Positions 19,506-28,198 are shown, counted from the stretch's first letter. The stretch: DNA of 46,690 nt from Labilithrix sp. (GCA_019637175.1 JAHBWD010000068.1:1-46690); one strand, 5' to 3'. The notes: generated from the letters alone by a model not told the origin. Made by a program: numbers and translations.

Positions 19506-20705
19506 GTGAGCGACGAAAAGACGAGCGCGGACGAGGCCGAGACCCAGACGGCCGAAGATCCGAAGGCCGAAGGCAAAGAGGCCGGAGAAGCGCAAGCGGA
19601 ACAAGACGACGACGACGACGGCGCGACGCCCGAAGCGATCGCGCGCCGCGTCGCCGCGCTCGGCGAAGAAGATGCGATCGAGAAGCTCGCCCGCGACGAA
19701 GAGCGCAAGCTCGCCGAGCGCCGCGCGGGCAAGAAAAAGAAGAAGGGCGGCCTCGAGGTCGCGGCCTCGAAGAAGCTCTCGAAGATCGGCACGCGCGCCG
19801 AGCCGAAGCGCAACGTCGCGGTCGCCGCCGACGCCGATCCCCTGATCGAGCGGACGGCGAAGCTCAGCGAGTGGGCGAAGAAGAACCAGAAGACGGTGCA
19901 GACCGTCGGCGCCCTCGTCGCCGCGGCCCTGCTCGGCATCGCCGGCTTCCTCTACTACCAGAACAAGCAGGAGACCGACGCGTCGGTGCTCTTGTCGAAG
20001 GCGGTCGACGACGAGCGCGGCCGCGTGGGCGAGCCTGCCGAGAAGGAAAAGGACGACGAGCCCAAGGACACGACGCCGACGTTCAAGACGTTCGACGATC
20101 GCCGCGAGGCCGCGCTCAAGAAGTATCGCGAGGTCCAGGCGCAGTTCCCGAAGACGGGCGCGGCGATCCTCGCGCGGCTTTCCGAGGGATCGCTCTTGCT
20201 CGACAAGCGCGAGGCCGACGGCGCGCTCGCCGCGTTCAACGACGTGAAGGGCTCGGCCCTCGCGACCGCCGATCAGGAGGTGCGAGGCCGCGCGATGGAG
20301 GGCATCGGCTTCGCCCACGAGCTCAAGGGTTCTTGGGACGAGGCGATCAAGGCCTACAAAGAGCTCGAGAGCTCGGTGGACGTGAAGGGCTTCAAGGAGC
20401 TCGCGATGTACCACCAGGCGCGCGTCCACCAGAACAAGGGCGAGAACGACAAGGCGAAGGAGCTGCTCCTCAGCCTGAAGGAGCGGCTCAACAAGCCCGA
20501 CGACAACGTCGCCAACCTCCCGCAGGGCCCCGCGTTTCCGTACCTCCGCGACGTCGCGATGGATCGCCTGCGCGAGATCGATCCGTCGGCCGCGCCGAAG
20601 ACGTCGAACGTGCCCGGCGGCGGCATGCAGCTCACGCCCGCGCAGATCCGCAAGATGATCGAAGACGCCCAGAAGAAGGGCGCCGATCCTCACGGTGGAC
20701 ATTGA
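19506..20705 (+). CDS. YfgM-like TPR membrane protein
   Basis: The 399-residue protein starts at GTG 19506. The first ~130 residues are cytoplasmic and highly charged, with a D/E run and the Lys run AGKKKKKGG. A single transmembrane helix spans about 131-151. The periplasmic part has TPR-like helices (REAALKKYREVQAQFPKTGA, EADGALAAFNDVKGSAL, KGSWDEAIKAYKELESS). This is the topology of YfgM, which assists periplasmic chaperones and is often encoded next to bamB, as here. The long charged N-terminus is not typical of YfgM. Its stop overlaps the bamB start in TTGA. Confidence 0.82.
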   Translation: MSDEKTSADEAETQTAEDPKAEGKEAGEAQAEQDDDDDGATPEAIARRVAALGEEDAIEKLARDEERKLAERRAGKKKKKGGLEVAASKKLSKIGTRAEPKRNVAVAADADPLIERTAKLSEWAKKNQKTVQTVGALVAAALLGIAGFLYYQNKQETDASVLLSKAVDDERGRVGEPAEKEKDDEPKDTTPTFKTFDDRREAALKKYREVQAQFPKTGAAILARLSEGSLLLDKREADGALAAFNDVKGSALATADQEVRGRAMEGIGFAHELKGSWDEAIKAYKELESSVDVKGFKELAMYHQARVHQNKGENDKAKELLLSLKERLNKPDDNVANLPQGPAFPYLRDVAMDRLREIDPSAAPKTSNVPGGGMQLTPAQIRKMIEDAQKKGADPHGGH

Positions 20706-21991
20706 CCCTCCGCGCGTTCGGTCTCCTCGCGGCGCTGTCTCTCTGCGGATGCGGCATCACCGAGTCGTTCACCGGCGACCGCGTCAACCCGGAGAACCCG
20801 TCTTGGTACAAGCGGCCGAGCGGCTCGATGACGGTCTTCGTCCACCGCGCGCTCACGACGCCCGGCCGCACGTCGGGCGAAGACTGGGAGCGCGGCAAGC
20901 CCGAGATCGATCACCGGCACGATCGCGTCTTCGTCGGCTCGTCCGATCGCGGCTTCTACGCGCTGCGCGCGGGTGACGGCTCGACGCTCTGGCGGTTCGA
21001 GACGCTGGGCGTCGTCCAGAGCGAGCCGCTCTACGACCCCGAGATGGATTACGTCTACTTCGGGTCGAACGACGGCGCGCTCTACGCGGTGAAAGCGGCG
21101 ACGGGGGAGCTCGTCTACCGCTTCGACACGGGCGCGGAGGTCTCACGCAAGCCGGTGCGGGCGGGCGAGACGCTCTACTTCTCGAACGCGTCCGATTTTC
21201 TCTTCGCGATCGATCGGCGCTCGGGCAAGCAGCGGTGGCAGGTCCACCGAACGCCGGCGCTGGGCATGGAGATCAGCGGGCATGCGGGGCCGGCGTACGA
21301 TCCGGCGTCGAACCTCGTGTACATGGCGTACTCCGACGGCCACATCATCGCGTACGACGGCAACGACGGCTCGGAGAAGTGGACGCCGGTGGATCTGTCG
21401 GCCGAAGCGGAGCAGGCCTCGGGCGAGGCGCCGCGCTACCTCGACGCCGACACGACGCCGGTGCTCGACGATCACGCCGGCGGGCGCGTCGTGTACGTCT
21501 CGAGCTACGCGGGCGGCGTCTACGCGCTCGACGCGCTCACCGGCGCGCGCGTGTGGTCGAACGACAAGGCCGTCGGCGTGACCGATCTCGTGCTCTGGCG
21601 CGAGGGCCCACACCGCCCGAACCCGAACGGCCCCGACAAGGGCGGGCCCGAGGTGCCGGAGCGCAAGGTGCTCGTCGCGTCGAGCGCGACGTACGGCCTC
21701 GCGGGCCTCGATCCGTTCACCGGGCGGGTCCTCTGGCGCAACAAGGTCCCGGAGGGCGGCATCACGGCGCCGACGCCGGCCGCGGGCGGGCTCCTCGTGG
21801 GCACGAGCCGCTACGGGCTCTTCTTGCTTTCGCCGCGCAACGGCAAGCCCATCGACGGGATCGACCTCGGCAGCGGCTTCGCGCAGACGCCGGCCGCCTT
21901 CGGCGGGCGAGCCTACGCGATGACGAACGCCGGCACGTTCCTCGGCGTGTCGATCGCGCCGCCGCTGCCCATCAAGCGACCGGCCCGATAG
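20702..21991 (+). CDS. bamB: Outer-membrane assembly lipoprotein BamB (PQQ-type beta-propeller)
   Basis: A TTG at 20702 overlaps the preceding stop and opens a lipoprotein signal (MTLRAFGLLAALSLCGC). The mature 410-residue protein is a beta-propeller with repeated blades: VFVGSSDRGFYALRAGDGST, VYFGSNDGALYAVKAATGEL, LYFSNASDFLFAIDRRSGKQ, VYVSSYAGGVYALDALTGAR and others. BamB binds BamA and helps beta-barrel insertion in the outer membrane. The start is firm because no other in-frame start gives a signal peptide. With bamD 7.5 kb away, two BAM accessory subunits are in this window. Confidence 0.88.
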   Translation: MTLRAFGLLAALSLCGCGITESFTGDRVNPENPSWYKRPSGSMTVFVHRALTTPGRTSGEDWERGKPEIDHRHDRVFVGSSDRGFYALRAGDGSTLWRFETLGVVQSEPLYDPEMDYVYFGSNDGALYAVKAATGELVYRFDTGAEVSRKPVRAGETLYFSNASDFLFAIDRRSGKQRWQVHRTPALGMEISGHAGPAYDPASNLVYMAYSDGHIIAYDGNDGSEKWTPVDLSAEAEQASGEAPRYLDADTTPVLDDHAGGRVVYVSSYAGGVYALDALTGARVWSNDKAVGVTDLVLWREGPHRPNPNGPDKGGPEVPERKVLVASSATYGLAGLDPFTGRVLWRNKVPEGGITAPTPAAGGLLVGTSRYGLFLLSPRNGKPIDGIDLGSGFAQTPAAFGGRAYAMTNAGTFLGVSIAPPLPIKRPAR

Positions 21992-22073
21992 GGCTCCGTT
22001 TGCAAACCGAGAGCAGGCTCTCGGTCGGCCTCCGTTTGCAACCGAGAGCAGGCTCTCGATCGCACGGGAGCCC
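21991..22073 (+). terminator. Tandemly duplicated hairpins after bamB
   Basis: Directly after the bamB stop, a ~35-bp unit (TCCGTTTGCAA then a hairpin) occurs twice. Hairpin 1 is CCGAGAGC-AG-GCTCTCGG at 22007-22024; hairpin 2 is CGAGAGC-AG-GCTCTCG at 22043-22058. An outer inverted repeat, GGGCTCC (21991-21997) and GGAGCCC (22067-22073), can enclose both. There is no U-tract. It may be a factor-assisted terminator, a 3'-end stabiliser or part of a small RNA. Confidence 0.55.
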
Positions 22074-22146
22074 TGAAATCATGGGGTCGCGTCGGTGTAC
22101 GAATTTCGCATAAGATGCATTATGTCAACTCGAAGCGTGGGCCAGC

Positions 22147-22164
22147 CGAGAACGGGGGTTCTCG
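22147..22164. repeat. Perfect hairpin CGAGAAC-GGGG-GTTCTCG
   Basis: This is a 7-bp perfect inverted repeat with a four-base loop in the 276-bp gap between bamB and the next lipoprotein gene, about 104 bp before its ATG. Together with the doubled hairpins at 21991-22073 and the dyad CATAA/TTATG near 22109-22124, it makes this gap unusually structured. No open frame in the gap looks coding. Confidence 0.4.
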
Positions 22165-22267
22165 CGCCCGGCGTTCACGAACGAGCGCGACCGTGCGCGC
22201 GACGCGGCGAAAGCCCGGGTCGTTCGGCCGAGTGAATGGCGGCCCATGCCTTGCTCGTCCAAGCCGC

Positions 22268-22810
22268 ATGGCGCCTCTCCGCTTTCTTCGATGGGTACCG
22301 ATCGCGCTCGCGCTCGTGGGCTGCCAGCCGGACACCGAGCACGCTTCGATGGAGGCCACGATGCGGGCCGACGGCTACGCGCTCTTCCGCGTCGGCAACG
22401 ACCGCCAGCAGCGCAACGAGATCGAGATCCGGCTCCGCGAGGTCGAGCCCGGAACGACCTTCGTGCTCCTTTACTCGGGCGCGCCCGGCGGTCCACGGAG
22501 CTCGGGTTGGTTCTTGTTCGATCCGAAGAGCGTCGAGCGATGCGGCGGCAGCATCGGCGCCCACTGCGAGGTCCCCGACGGGTTCGGTCACATGGTCGAC
22601 GTCGTGACGGTGCCGGAGAACGCGAGCGAGATCGTCCTCCGGACCGGCCTCTGCGGCTGCGACGCGGATCGCGCGTCGAAGGACTGGAGCGCCTACCTCG
22701 CCGTGATGCGCGTCGAGCGGACGGGCCGCACCGTCCCCCTCTCGATCTCGGTCACCGCCAACAAGATCGAGACGCGCGCCGACGAGCCCGAGATCAGCCA
22801 AATTCAGTGA
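22268..22810 (+). CDS. Lipoprotein of unknown function
   Basis: The 180-residue protein starts MAPLRFLRWVPIALALVGC, with the acylated Cys at 19. The mature part is predicted to be a beta-sandwich (YALFRVGNDRQQRNEIEIRL, TTFVLLYSG, WSAYLAVMRVERTGRTVPL) and contains four further Cys, two of them in GLCGCD. I recognise no family. ATG 22268 is chosen over earlier in-frame starts because the signal peptide begins there. It is probably co-transcribed with the collagen-like gene that starts 28 bp later. Confidence 0.75.
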   Translation: MAPLRFLRWVPIALALVGCQPDTEHASMEATMRADGYALFRVGNDRQQRNEIEIRLREVEPGTTFVLLYSGAPGGPRSSGWFLFDPKSVERCGGSIGAHCEVPDGFGHMVDVVTVPENASEIVLRTGLCGCDADRASKDWSAYLAVMRVERTGRTVPLSISVTANKIETRADEPEISQIQ

Positions 22811-22825
22811 GCGTCCGGGATTGTG

Positions 22826-22842
22826 GCATCCTCGAAGGATGC
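22826..22842 (+). promoter_or_regulatory. Hairpin covering the start codon of the collagen-like gene
   Basis: GCATCCT-CGA-AGGATGC forms a perfect 7-bp stem whose 3' arm contains the AAGG ribosome-binding bases and the ATG at 22839. It begins 15 bases after the stop of the upstream gene, within reach of a terminating ribosome. Translation of the collagen-like gene could therefore depend on translation of its upstream neighbour. Confidence 0.45.
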
Positions 22843-23381
22843 TGCGTCTTTCGCGGACCGTGCTCGCTCTTGGGATCGCGACGGCCTTCGTCGGGGCCGT
22901 GATCGCGTGCTCGGCCGACGGCTCGCAGGCGCCGCCGGAGCAGCCGACGGAGACCCCTGGCCGCACCGGTGCGGCCGGTGAAGCCGGCCTGCCAGGGCCT
23001 GCCGGACCGCCTGGACAAGAAGGTCCCAAGGGCGATCCCGGGGTCATCAACGTCTCCGAGCCGATCGGGAATCGCGCCGGCGGCCTCCCGGTCTCGGGCA
23101 CGTTCATGAGCACGGGCGGGCGCCTCGTCATCACGGTGTCCGGCTCGGGCTATCGCGCCGTCGGCGGCACGCTCGGGATCTCCGTCTTGATCGACGGCGC
23201 GGCCGTCGGCGCGGTCAACGCGTTCACCAACGAGGCGTCGAGCCACAAGGCGCTGCCCGTGCGCTCGCTCGTCGTGACCGGCATCGCCGCCGGCAACCAC
23301 ACGATCGCGATCGCGGCGCAGGCCGACACGCTGACCGATCTGAACGACTACTTCAACGCGACCGTCCTCGAAGTTCGATGA
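22839..23381 (+). CDS. Collagen-like lipoprotein
   Basis: The 180-residue protein has a lipoprotein signal ending in VIAC (Cys24). Residues 41-68 are nine Gly-X-Y triplets (GRT, GAA, GEA, GLP, GPA, GPP and so on), the bacterial collagen-like repeat that folds as a triple helix. Residues 75-180 form a predicted jelly-roll/beta-sandwich head (RLVITVSGSGYRAV, LGISVLIDGAAVGAVNAF, GNHTIAIAAQADTL), like C1q/TNF-type trimerisation heads; that resemblance is by pattern only. A trimeric outer-membrane or surface lipoprotein is expected. The start lies inside a hairpin (listed separately). Confidence 0.8.
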   Translation: MLRLSRTVLALGIATAFVGAVIACSADGSQAPPEQPTETPGRTGAAGEAGLPGPAGPPGQEGPKGDPGVINVSEPIGNRAGGLPVSGTFMSTGGRLVITVSGSGYRAVGGTLGISVLIDGAAVGAVNAFTNEASSHKALPVRSLVVTGIAAGNHTIAIAAQADTLTDLNDYFNATVLEVR

Positions 23382-23410
23382 ACGCTTCCGTAAACGCCTC
23401 GTGAAGCACG

Positions 23411-24166
23411 TCAGCCGGCGTCGCCCTCGCCTTCGGCCGGCTCGGCGGGCGGCGCGCCCGCGTCTTCTTCCGCTCCGCCTTCGGGCGGCGGCGGCGCGCC
23501 CGCGTCTCTCTCGTTCTTCGACGCGTTGATCGCGGTCTCGACCTCCCTCGCCTCGATCACGTGGTCGGCGACCTCCTTCTTCGTCAGCGCCACCTCGGCC
23601 GCGAGATCCTCGTCGACGACGATCGGCGTCAGGTCCTCGTCGATCGCGCGGCGCAGGTTGTCGAGCGAGCGAATGACGCCGCTGACGTACGAGCCGTCGA
23701 TCATGTCGTCGTTGAGGCTCCGGTACTGCATGACGGCGGAGCGGCTGAGGAACGACATGAAGTCGCTCATCCTCGAAGACTGAGGCCGGATGTCTTTCTT
23801 CTCGAGGAGCGCCTCGACCCGCGCTTTCGAGGCCGTGTGATCCGAGATCATCTTCTCGGCGAGAGCTCGTGCGTGATCGTTCGTGACGCGTGACCGGACC
23901 GCCTCGCCCTCCGCGATCTGGTTGGTCGCGGCGACGAGGAGCACCTTCATGGCTTGCGCCTCGTTCTCGATTTGTTTGGGCCTCTCCTGCGGCGGCTCCT
24001 CGTCTCGCGCGGCGCCGTCGTTCGCGCCCTCCCCCGCGGCTCCGTCTTCCTGAGCCGCTTGCTCCGCGGAATCGAACGTGGGGCGCTGGCTCTTGCCGCA
24101 CGCGACGGCGAGCGCGAACGTCGCAGCGGGAAGAAGCGCCAACGAGAAGCGAACACGTTTCGTCAT
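23411..24166 (-). CDS. DUF4142-like lipoprotein
   Basis: The 251-residue protein begins MTKRVRFSLALLPAATFALAVAC, a lipoprotein signal with Cys23. An acidic Ala/Glu spacer is followed by a helical domain (MKVLLVAATNQIAEGEAVRSR, NDHARALAEKMISDHTASKA, AVMQYRSLNDDMIDGSYVSG) with the alternating acidic/His helices of the ferritin-like DUF4142 family. The tail is Pro/Glu/Gly-rich and disordered. The function of this family is not established; it is periplasmic or outer-membrane-bound. ATG 24166 is chosen because upstream codons overlap the divergent ureD region and give no signal peptide. It is convergent with the collagen-like gene. Confidence 0.72.
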   Translation of the reverse strand: MTKRVRFSLALLPAATFALAVACGKSQRPTFDSAEQAAQEDGAAGEGANDGAARDEEPPQERPKQIENEAQAMKVLLVAATNQIAEGEAVRSRVTNDHARALAEKMISDHTASKARVEALLEKKDIRPQSSRMSDFMSFLSRSAVMQYRSLNDDMIDGSYVSGVIRSLDNLRRAIDEDLTPIVVDEDLAAEVALTKKEVADHVIEAREVETAINASKNERDAGAPPPPEGGAEEDAGAPPAEPAEGEGDAG

Positions 24167-24248
24167 GGTGTCGGCCCCACACGCAGTCGGCGGGCCAACG
24201 ACGGTGAGCGTTGACCGCAGGCGACGCATCGACGAGCGTGCGCCCCGC

Positions 24249-25073
24249 ATGCAGTGCTCCACGGAGGCGACGCAGAGACCGCGCGACGGCCGCGGACACG
24301 TCGTCGCACGCGCGCGCGACGACGGCCGCACGATCGTCACGAGCTCGCAGGCGACGAGCCCGCTGCGCTTCACGCGCCCGACGTTTCCCGGCTCGCGCGC
24401 CGGCGCTGTCTGTCTCATCACGTTCGGCGGCGGTCTCGTCGACGGCGACGCCATCGACGTCCACGTTCGCGTCGAGCGCGGCGCGACCCTCGTCGTGTTC
24501 ACGCAAGCGACCACCAAGGCGTTCCGGGGCAGCACGTCGCAGGCCCTCCGCGCCGACGTGGAGGGCACGCTCGTCCTCCTGCCCGATCCGGTCGCGTGCT
24601 TCGCGGGCGCGCGCTACCGGCAGCGCGTCGACGTCACGCTCGAGGGCGAAGGATCGGCGGTGCTCCTCGACGGCTTCACGTCCGGCCGGCCGGCCTACGG
24701 CGAGCGTTGGGCCTTCTCCGCGATCGATCTGTCGACCACGGTGCGTCGCGGCGATCGCGTGATCGTTCGCGACGCGCTCCGCCTCGAAGCGGGCGCGCTC
24801 GAAGTCGCGCCGCGCATGGACCGCTTCGAGGCGCTCGCCACGCTGATCGCCGCAGGTCCGCGCGTCGAGACGATCATGCGCGGCCTCCTCGATCCGAGCG
24901 TGTGCACGCGCGATCTCGTCGCCGCGCCGAGCGCGTTGTCGCGGCCCGGCGAGGCGGCCGCGATCGCGCGCATCGCGGCGACGAGCCCCTCCGCGGCGCT
25001 CGACGAGGCCCGACGACGCCTGCGAAACCTCCCGGACATCGACGTCGTGGATCCATTCGTCTCCCGCTACTGA
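24249..25073 (+). CDS. ureD: Urease accessory protein UreD
   Basis: The 274-residue protein is the scaffold that binds apo-urease together with UreF and UreG for nickel insertion. Family features are visible: TSSQATSPLRFTRPTFPG, the VCLITFGGGLVDGDAIDV block, FTQATTKAFRG and the LLPDPVACFAGARYRQ segment. ATG 24249 puts 14 residues before the conserved GHVVARARDDGRT, in line with other UreD proteins; a GTG at 24204 is an alternative. It opens the urease operon and is divergent from the DUF4142-like gene across 82 bp with no obvious promoter. Confidence 0.93.
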   Translation: MQCSTEATQRPRDGRGHVVARARDDGRTIVTSSQATSPLRFTRPTFPGSRAGAVCLITFGGGLVDGDAIDVHVRVERGATLVVFTQATTKAFRGSTSQALRADVEGTLVLLPDPVACFAGARYRQRVDVTLEGEGSAVLLDGFTSGRPAYGERWAFSAIDLSTTVRRGDRVIVRDALRLEAGALEVAPRMDRFEALATLIAAGPRVETIMRGLLDPSVCTRDLVAAPSALSRPGEAAAIARIAATSPSAALDEARRRLRNLPDIDVVDPFVSRY

Positions 25074-25077
25074 TCCC

Positions 25078-25824
25078 ATGCACCTCTCCCCTCGCGACAT
25101 CGACAAGCTCCTCTTGCACGGCGCCGGCTTCCTCGCGCAGAAGCGGCTCGCTCGCGGGCTCCGCCTCGGTTACCCGGAGACGGTCGCCCTCCTCGCGACG
25201 CAGCTCCTCGAGCTGATCCGCGACGGCCGCTCCGTCGCGGAGCTGATGGACGTGGGGCGCCGCATCCTCGGGCGGCGCCAGGTGCTCCCGGGCGTCGCCG
25301 AGCTCGTGCACGAGGTGCAGGTCGAAGGCACGTTCGACGACGGCACCAAGCTCGTCACCGTGCACGATCCGATCGCGCTCGACGACGGCGATCTCTCGCT
25401 CGCCCTCTACGGCAGCTTCCTCCCCGTCCCCGACGTCGCGCTCTTCGCCGCCCCAAGCGCCGGCGCGATCGCGCCTCCGGGCGCCGTCGAGGTCGCGCCC
25501 GGCGCGATCGAGCTCTACGCCGGGCGGGCGCGCACAGCCCTCACCGTCACGAGCCGCGGCGATCGCCCGATCCAGATCGGCAGCCACTTCCCCTTCGCGA
25601 CGGCGAACGCGGCCCTCGACTTCGATCGCGCGGCCGCCGCGGGCAAGCACCTCGACATCCCCGCCGGCACCGCCGTGCGCTTCGAGCCGGGAGAGACGCG
25701 CACCGTCACGCTCGTCGACAACGCGCGGAGCAACGACGTCGCGATCTCGGCCGCGGCGATCGCGCGGAGCTTCGATCGGGCTTCGGGTCTCCTCCCCGAC
25801 TTCACCGAGCACGACGAAGGATGA
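25078..25824 (+). CDS. ureAB: Fused urease gamma-beta subunit
   Basis: The 248-residue protein joins the small urease subunits. Residues 1-100 are UreA/gamma (MHLSPRDIDKLL, RLGYPETVALLATQLLELIRDG, VLPGVAELVHEVQVEGTF). Residues about 128-242 are UreB/beta (GAIELYAGRARTALTVTSRG, DRPIQIGSHFPFATANAALD, AGTAVRFEPGETRTVTLVD). A ~25-residue Ala/Pro linker joins them. Such fusions are known from Helicobacter and some other bacteria, while many proteobacteria keep them separate. It lies 4 bp after ureD and overlaps ureC by 4 bases, giving equal subunit output. Confidence 0.96.
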   Translation: MHLSPRDIDKLLLHGAGFLAQKRLARGLRLGYPETVALLATQLLELIRDGRSVAELMDVGRRILGRRQVLPGVAELVHEVQVEGTFDDGTKLVTVHDPIALDDGDLSLALYGSFLPVPDVALFAAPSAGAIAPPGAVEVAPGAIELYAGRARTALTVTSRGDRPIQIGSHFPFATANAALDFDRAAAAGKHLDIPAGTAVRFEPGETRTVTLVDNARSNDVAISAAAIARSFDRASGLLPDFTEHDEG

Positions 25825-27533
25825 GCCGCATCGATCGGCAGGCCTACGTCGCGATGTACGGGCCCACGACGGGCGACCGCGTCGCGCTCGCCGACACCGG
25901 TCTCGTGATCGAGGTCGAGCGAGATCTCGCGACGTACGGCGACGAGTGCAAGTTCGGCGGCGGCAAGGTCTTGCGCGATCAGATGGGGCAGATGGCGGGC
26001 GCCAACGACGAGCGCGCGCTCGACGTCGTCATCACGAACGCGCTGGTCGTCGACTGGACCGGCATCTACAAGGCCGACATCGGCATCAAGGCCGGCCGCA
26101 TCGTGGGGATCGGAAAGTCGGGCAATCCCCACGTGATGGCCGGCGTCGATCCCGCGATGGTGGTCGGCGTGACGACCGAGGCCATCGCCGGCGAAGGGCT
26201 CATCGTCACCGCCGGCGGCGTCGACTCGCACATCCACTTCATCTGCCCGCAGCAAGCGCACGAAGCCATCGCGAGCGGCGTCACCACGTTCATCGGAGGC
26301 GGCACCGGGCCCGCGACCGGCACCAACGCGACGACGTGCACGCCGGGCGCGCGCCACATCGAGCTGATGCTCCTCGCGACCGACACGCTGCCGCTCAACA
26401 TCGGCCTCACCGGCAAGGGCAACTCGTCGCTCACCGACGGCCTCGTCGATCAGATCCGCGCGGGCGCCGTCGGGCTCAAGCTCCACGAAGACTGGGGCAC
26501 GACGCCGAGCGCGATCGACTGCTGCCTCGGGATCGCGGAGTCCGAGGACGTCCAGGTCACGATCCACACCGACACGCTCAACGAGTCGGGCTACGTCGAC
26601 GACTCGATCGCCGCGTTCAAGGACCGAACGATCCACACCTACCACTCCGAAGGCGCGGGCGGCGGGCACGCGCCGGACATCATGCGCGTCGTCGGCGAGC
26701 GCTGCGTGCTCCCGAGCTCGACGAACCCGACGCGCCCGTTCACCGTCAACACGCTCGACGAGCACCTCGACATGCTGATGGTGTGCCACCACCTCGACCG
26801 CAGCATCCCCGAGGACGTCGCGTTCGCCGAGAGCCGCATCCGCGGCGAGACGATCGCGGCCGAAGACGTGCTCCACGATCTCGGCGCCATCAGCATGATC
26901 GCGAGCGACAGCCAGGCGATGGGCCGCGTCGGCGAGGTCGTCTGCCGGACGTGGCAGACGGCGGCGAAGATGAAGGACGAGCGCGGGCGCCTCGCCGAGG
27001 AAGACGGCGCGAACGACAACCTCCGCGTCCGGCGCTACGTCGCCAAATACACGATCAACCCGGCGATCGCGCACGGCATGGCGCACGAGATCGGATCGAT
27101 CGAGATCGGCAAGTGGGCCGATCTCGTCCTCTGGCGCCCGGCGTTCTTCGGGATCCGTCCCGAGATCGTGATCAAGGGCGGCTTCATCGCGTGGGCCCAG
27201 ATGGGCGACCCCAACGCGTCGATCCCGACGCCCCAGCCGTCGTACATGCGCCCGATGTTCGGCGCGATGGGCCGCGCGACCGGCGCGACGAACATCGCGT
27301 TCGTCTCGCAGCGCGCGGTCGCCGAGGGCCACATCCGCGCGCTCGGGCTCACGAAGCGCATCAACCACGTGCGCAAGTGCCGCGGCATCGGCAAGGCGGA
27401 CATGAAGCTCAACGACGCGCTGCCCGCGATGAAGATCGACCCCGAGACGTACGAGGTGTTCGCCGACGGCGCGCTGCTGCGCTCGACGCCGGCGACGCGC
27501 GTGGCGCTCTCGCGCCTCTACTCGCTGTTCTGA
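25821..27533 (+). CDS. ureC: Urease alpha subunit (catalytic)
   Basis: The 570-residue nickel enzyme hydrolyses urea to ammonia and carbamate. Active-site residues are all present: His137 and His139 in SHIHFICP, the carbamylated Lys220 in GLKLHEDWG, His249 in IHTDTLNE, His275 in HTYHSEGAGGGH, the mobile flap MVCHHLDRSIPEDVAFAESR with its Cys and His, and the nickel-binding Asp in SDSQAMGRVGEV. The C-terminus, ending in ALSRLYSLF, is typical. Length matches the family. Translation is coupled to ureAB through ATGA. Confidence 0.98.
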   Translation: MSRIDRQAYVAMYGPTTGDRVALADTGLVIEVERDLATYGDECKFGGGKVLRDQMGQMAGANDERALDVVITNALVVDWTGIYKADIGIKAGRIVGIGKSGNPHVMAGVDPAMVVGVTTEAIAGEGLIVTAGGVDSHIHFICPQQAHEAIASGVTTFIGGGTGPATGTNATTCTPGARHIELMLLATDTLPLNIGLTGKGNSSLTDGLVDQIRAGAVGLKLHEDWGTTPSAIDCCLGIAESEDVQVTIHTDTLNESGYVDDSIAAFKDRTIHTYHSEGAGGGHAPDIMRVVGERCVLPSSTNPTRPFTVNTLDEHLDMLMVCHHLDRSIPEDVAFAESRIRGETIAAEDVLHDLGAISMIASDSQAMGRVGEVVCRTWQTAAKMKDERGRLAEEDGANDNLRVRRYVAKYTINPAIAHGMAHEIGSIEIGKWADLVLWRPAFFGIRPEIVIKGGFIAWAQMGDPNASIPTPQPSYMRPMFGAMGRATGATNIAFVSQRAVAEGHIRALGLTKRINHVRKCRGIGKADMKLNDALPAMKIDPETYEVFADGALLRSTPATRVALSRLYSLF

Positions 27534-27536
27534 GCC

Positions 27537-28187
27537 ATGAGCGCGCGCCTCCTGCTCCTCCTCCAGCTCTCCGACGGAGCCTTCCCCTCCGGCGGCTTCG
27601 CGCACTCGCACGGGCTCGAGGCGGCGCTGCAGCTGCGCGGGCTCGATCGCGTCGACGCGTTCCTCGACGAGGTGCTCCTCCAGGTCGGGCACGCTTCCCT
27701 CCCCTTCGTCCGCGAAGCGTGCGAGGGCGTGGCGCTCGCGCGCGTCGACGATCTCTACGACGCGACCACGACGAGCCACGTCCAGAACCGCGCGAGCCGC
27801 GCGCAGGGCCGCGCGCTCGCCGTCGCCGCGTCGCAGATCTGGACCGACGAGCGCGTCGCGCGCGTCGCGGCGCACGCGCGGTCGGGCCCCGCCCATCACG
27901 CGCCGATCTTCGGCGCGCTCTTCGGCGCGCTCGGCGCCTCGCCGCGTGAGGCGGAGATCGCGTACCTGCACGGCGCCGCGCGCGGCGTGCTCTCCGCAGG
28001 CGTGCGCCTCGGCCTGCTCGGGCCGCTCGAGGCGCAGAGCCTCCAGGCCGAGCGCGCGGCGCGCATGGACCAGATCATTGCATCATGCACACACTTGACG
28101 GCCGACGACGCGGCGCAGACCGCCCCGCTCGTCGAGCTCTTCGGCGCCCTGCACGATCGGCTCGACGGTCGTCTGTTTCAGTCGTGA
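27537..28187 (+). CDS. ureF: Urease accessory protein UreF
   Basis: The 216-residue all-helical protein acts in the UreDFG complex that gates GTP hydrolysis by UreG during nickel insertion. Family features are the N-terminal LLQLSDGAFPSGGFAHSHGL, the arginine-rich helix region SRAQGRALAVAASQIW and the late segment AEIAYLHGAARGVLSAGVRL. It starts 3 bp after the ureC stop. Near its 3' end it carries a short cluster of rare AT-rich codons (ATT GCA TCA TGC ACA CAC). Confidence 0.93.
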   Translation: MSARLLLLLQLSDGAFPSGGFAHSHGLEAALQLRGLDRVDAFLDEVLLQVGHASLPFVREACEGVALARVDDLYDATTTSHVQNRASRAQGRALAVAASQIWTDERVARVAAHARSGPAHHAPIFGALFGALGASPREAEIAYLHGAARGVLSAGVRLGLLGPLEAQSLQAERAARMDQIIASCTHLTADDAAQTAPLVELFGALHDRLDGRLFQS

Positions 28188-28198
28188 GAGGAGAAGCC

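Noticed and set aside
22268..23381. Adjacent genes of identical length (543 bp, also 35914-36456) as a duplication
   Set aside because: The three proteins share only a lipoprotein signal; the equal length is coincidence.
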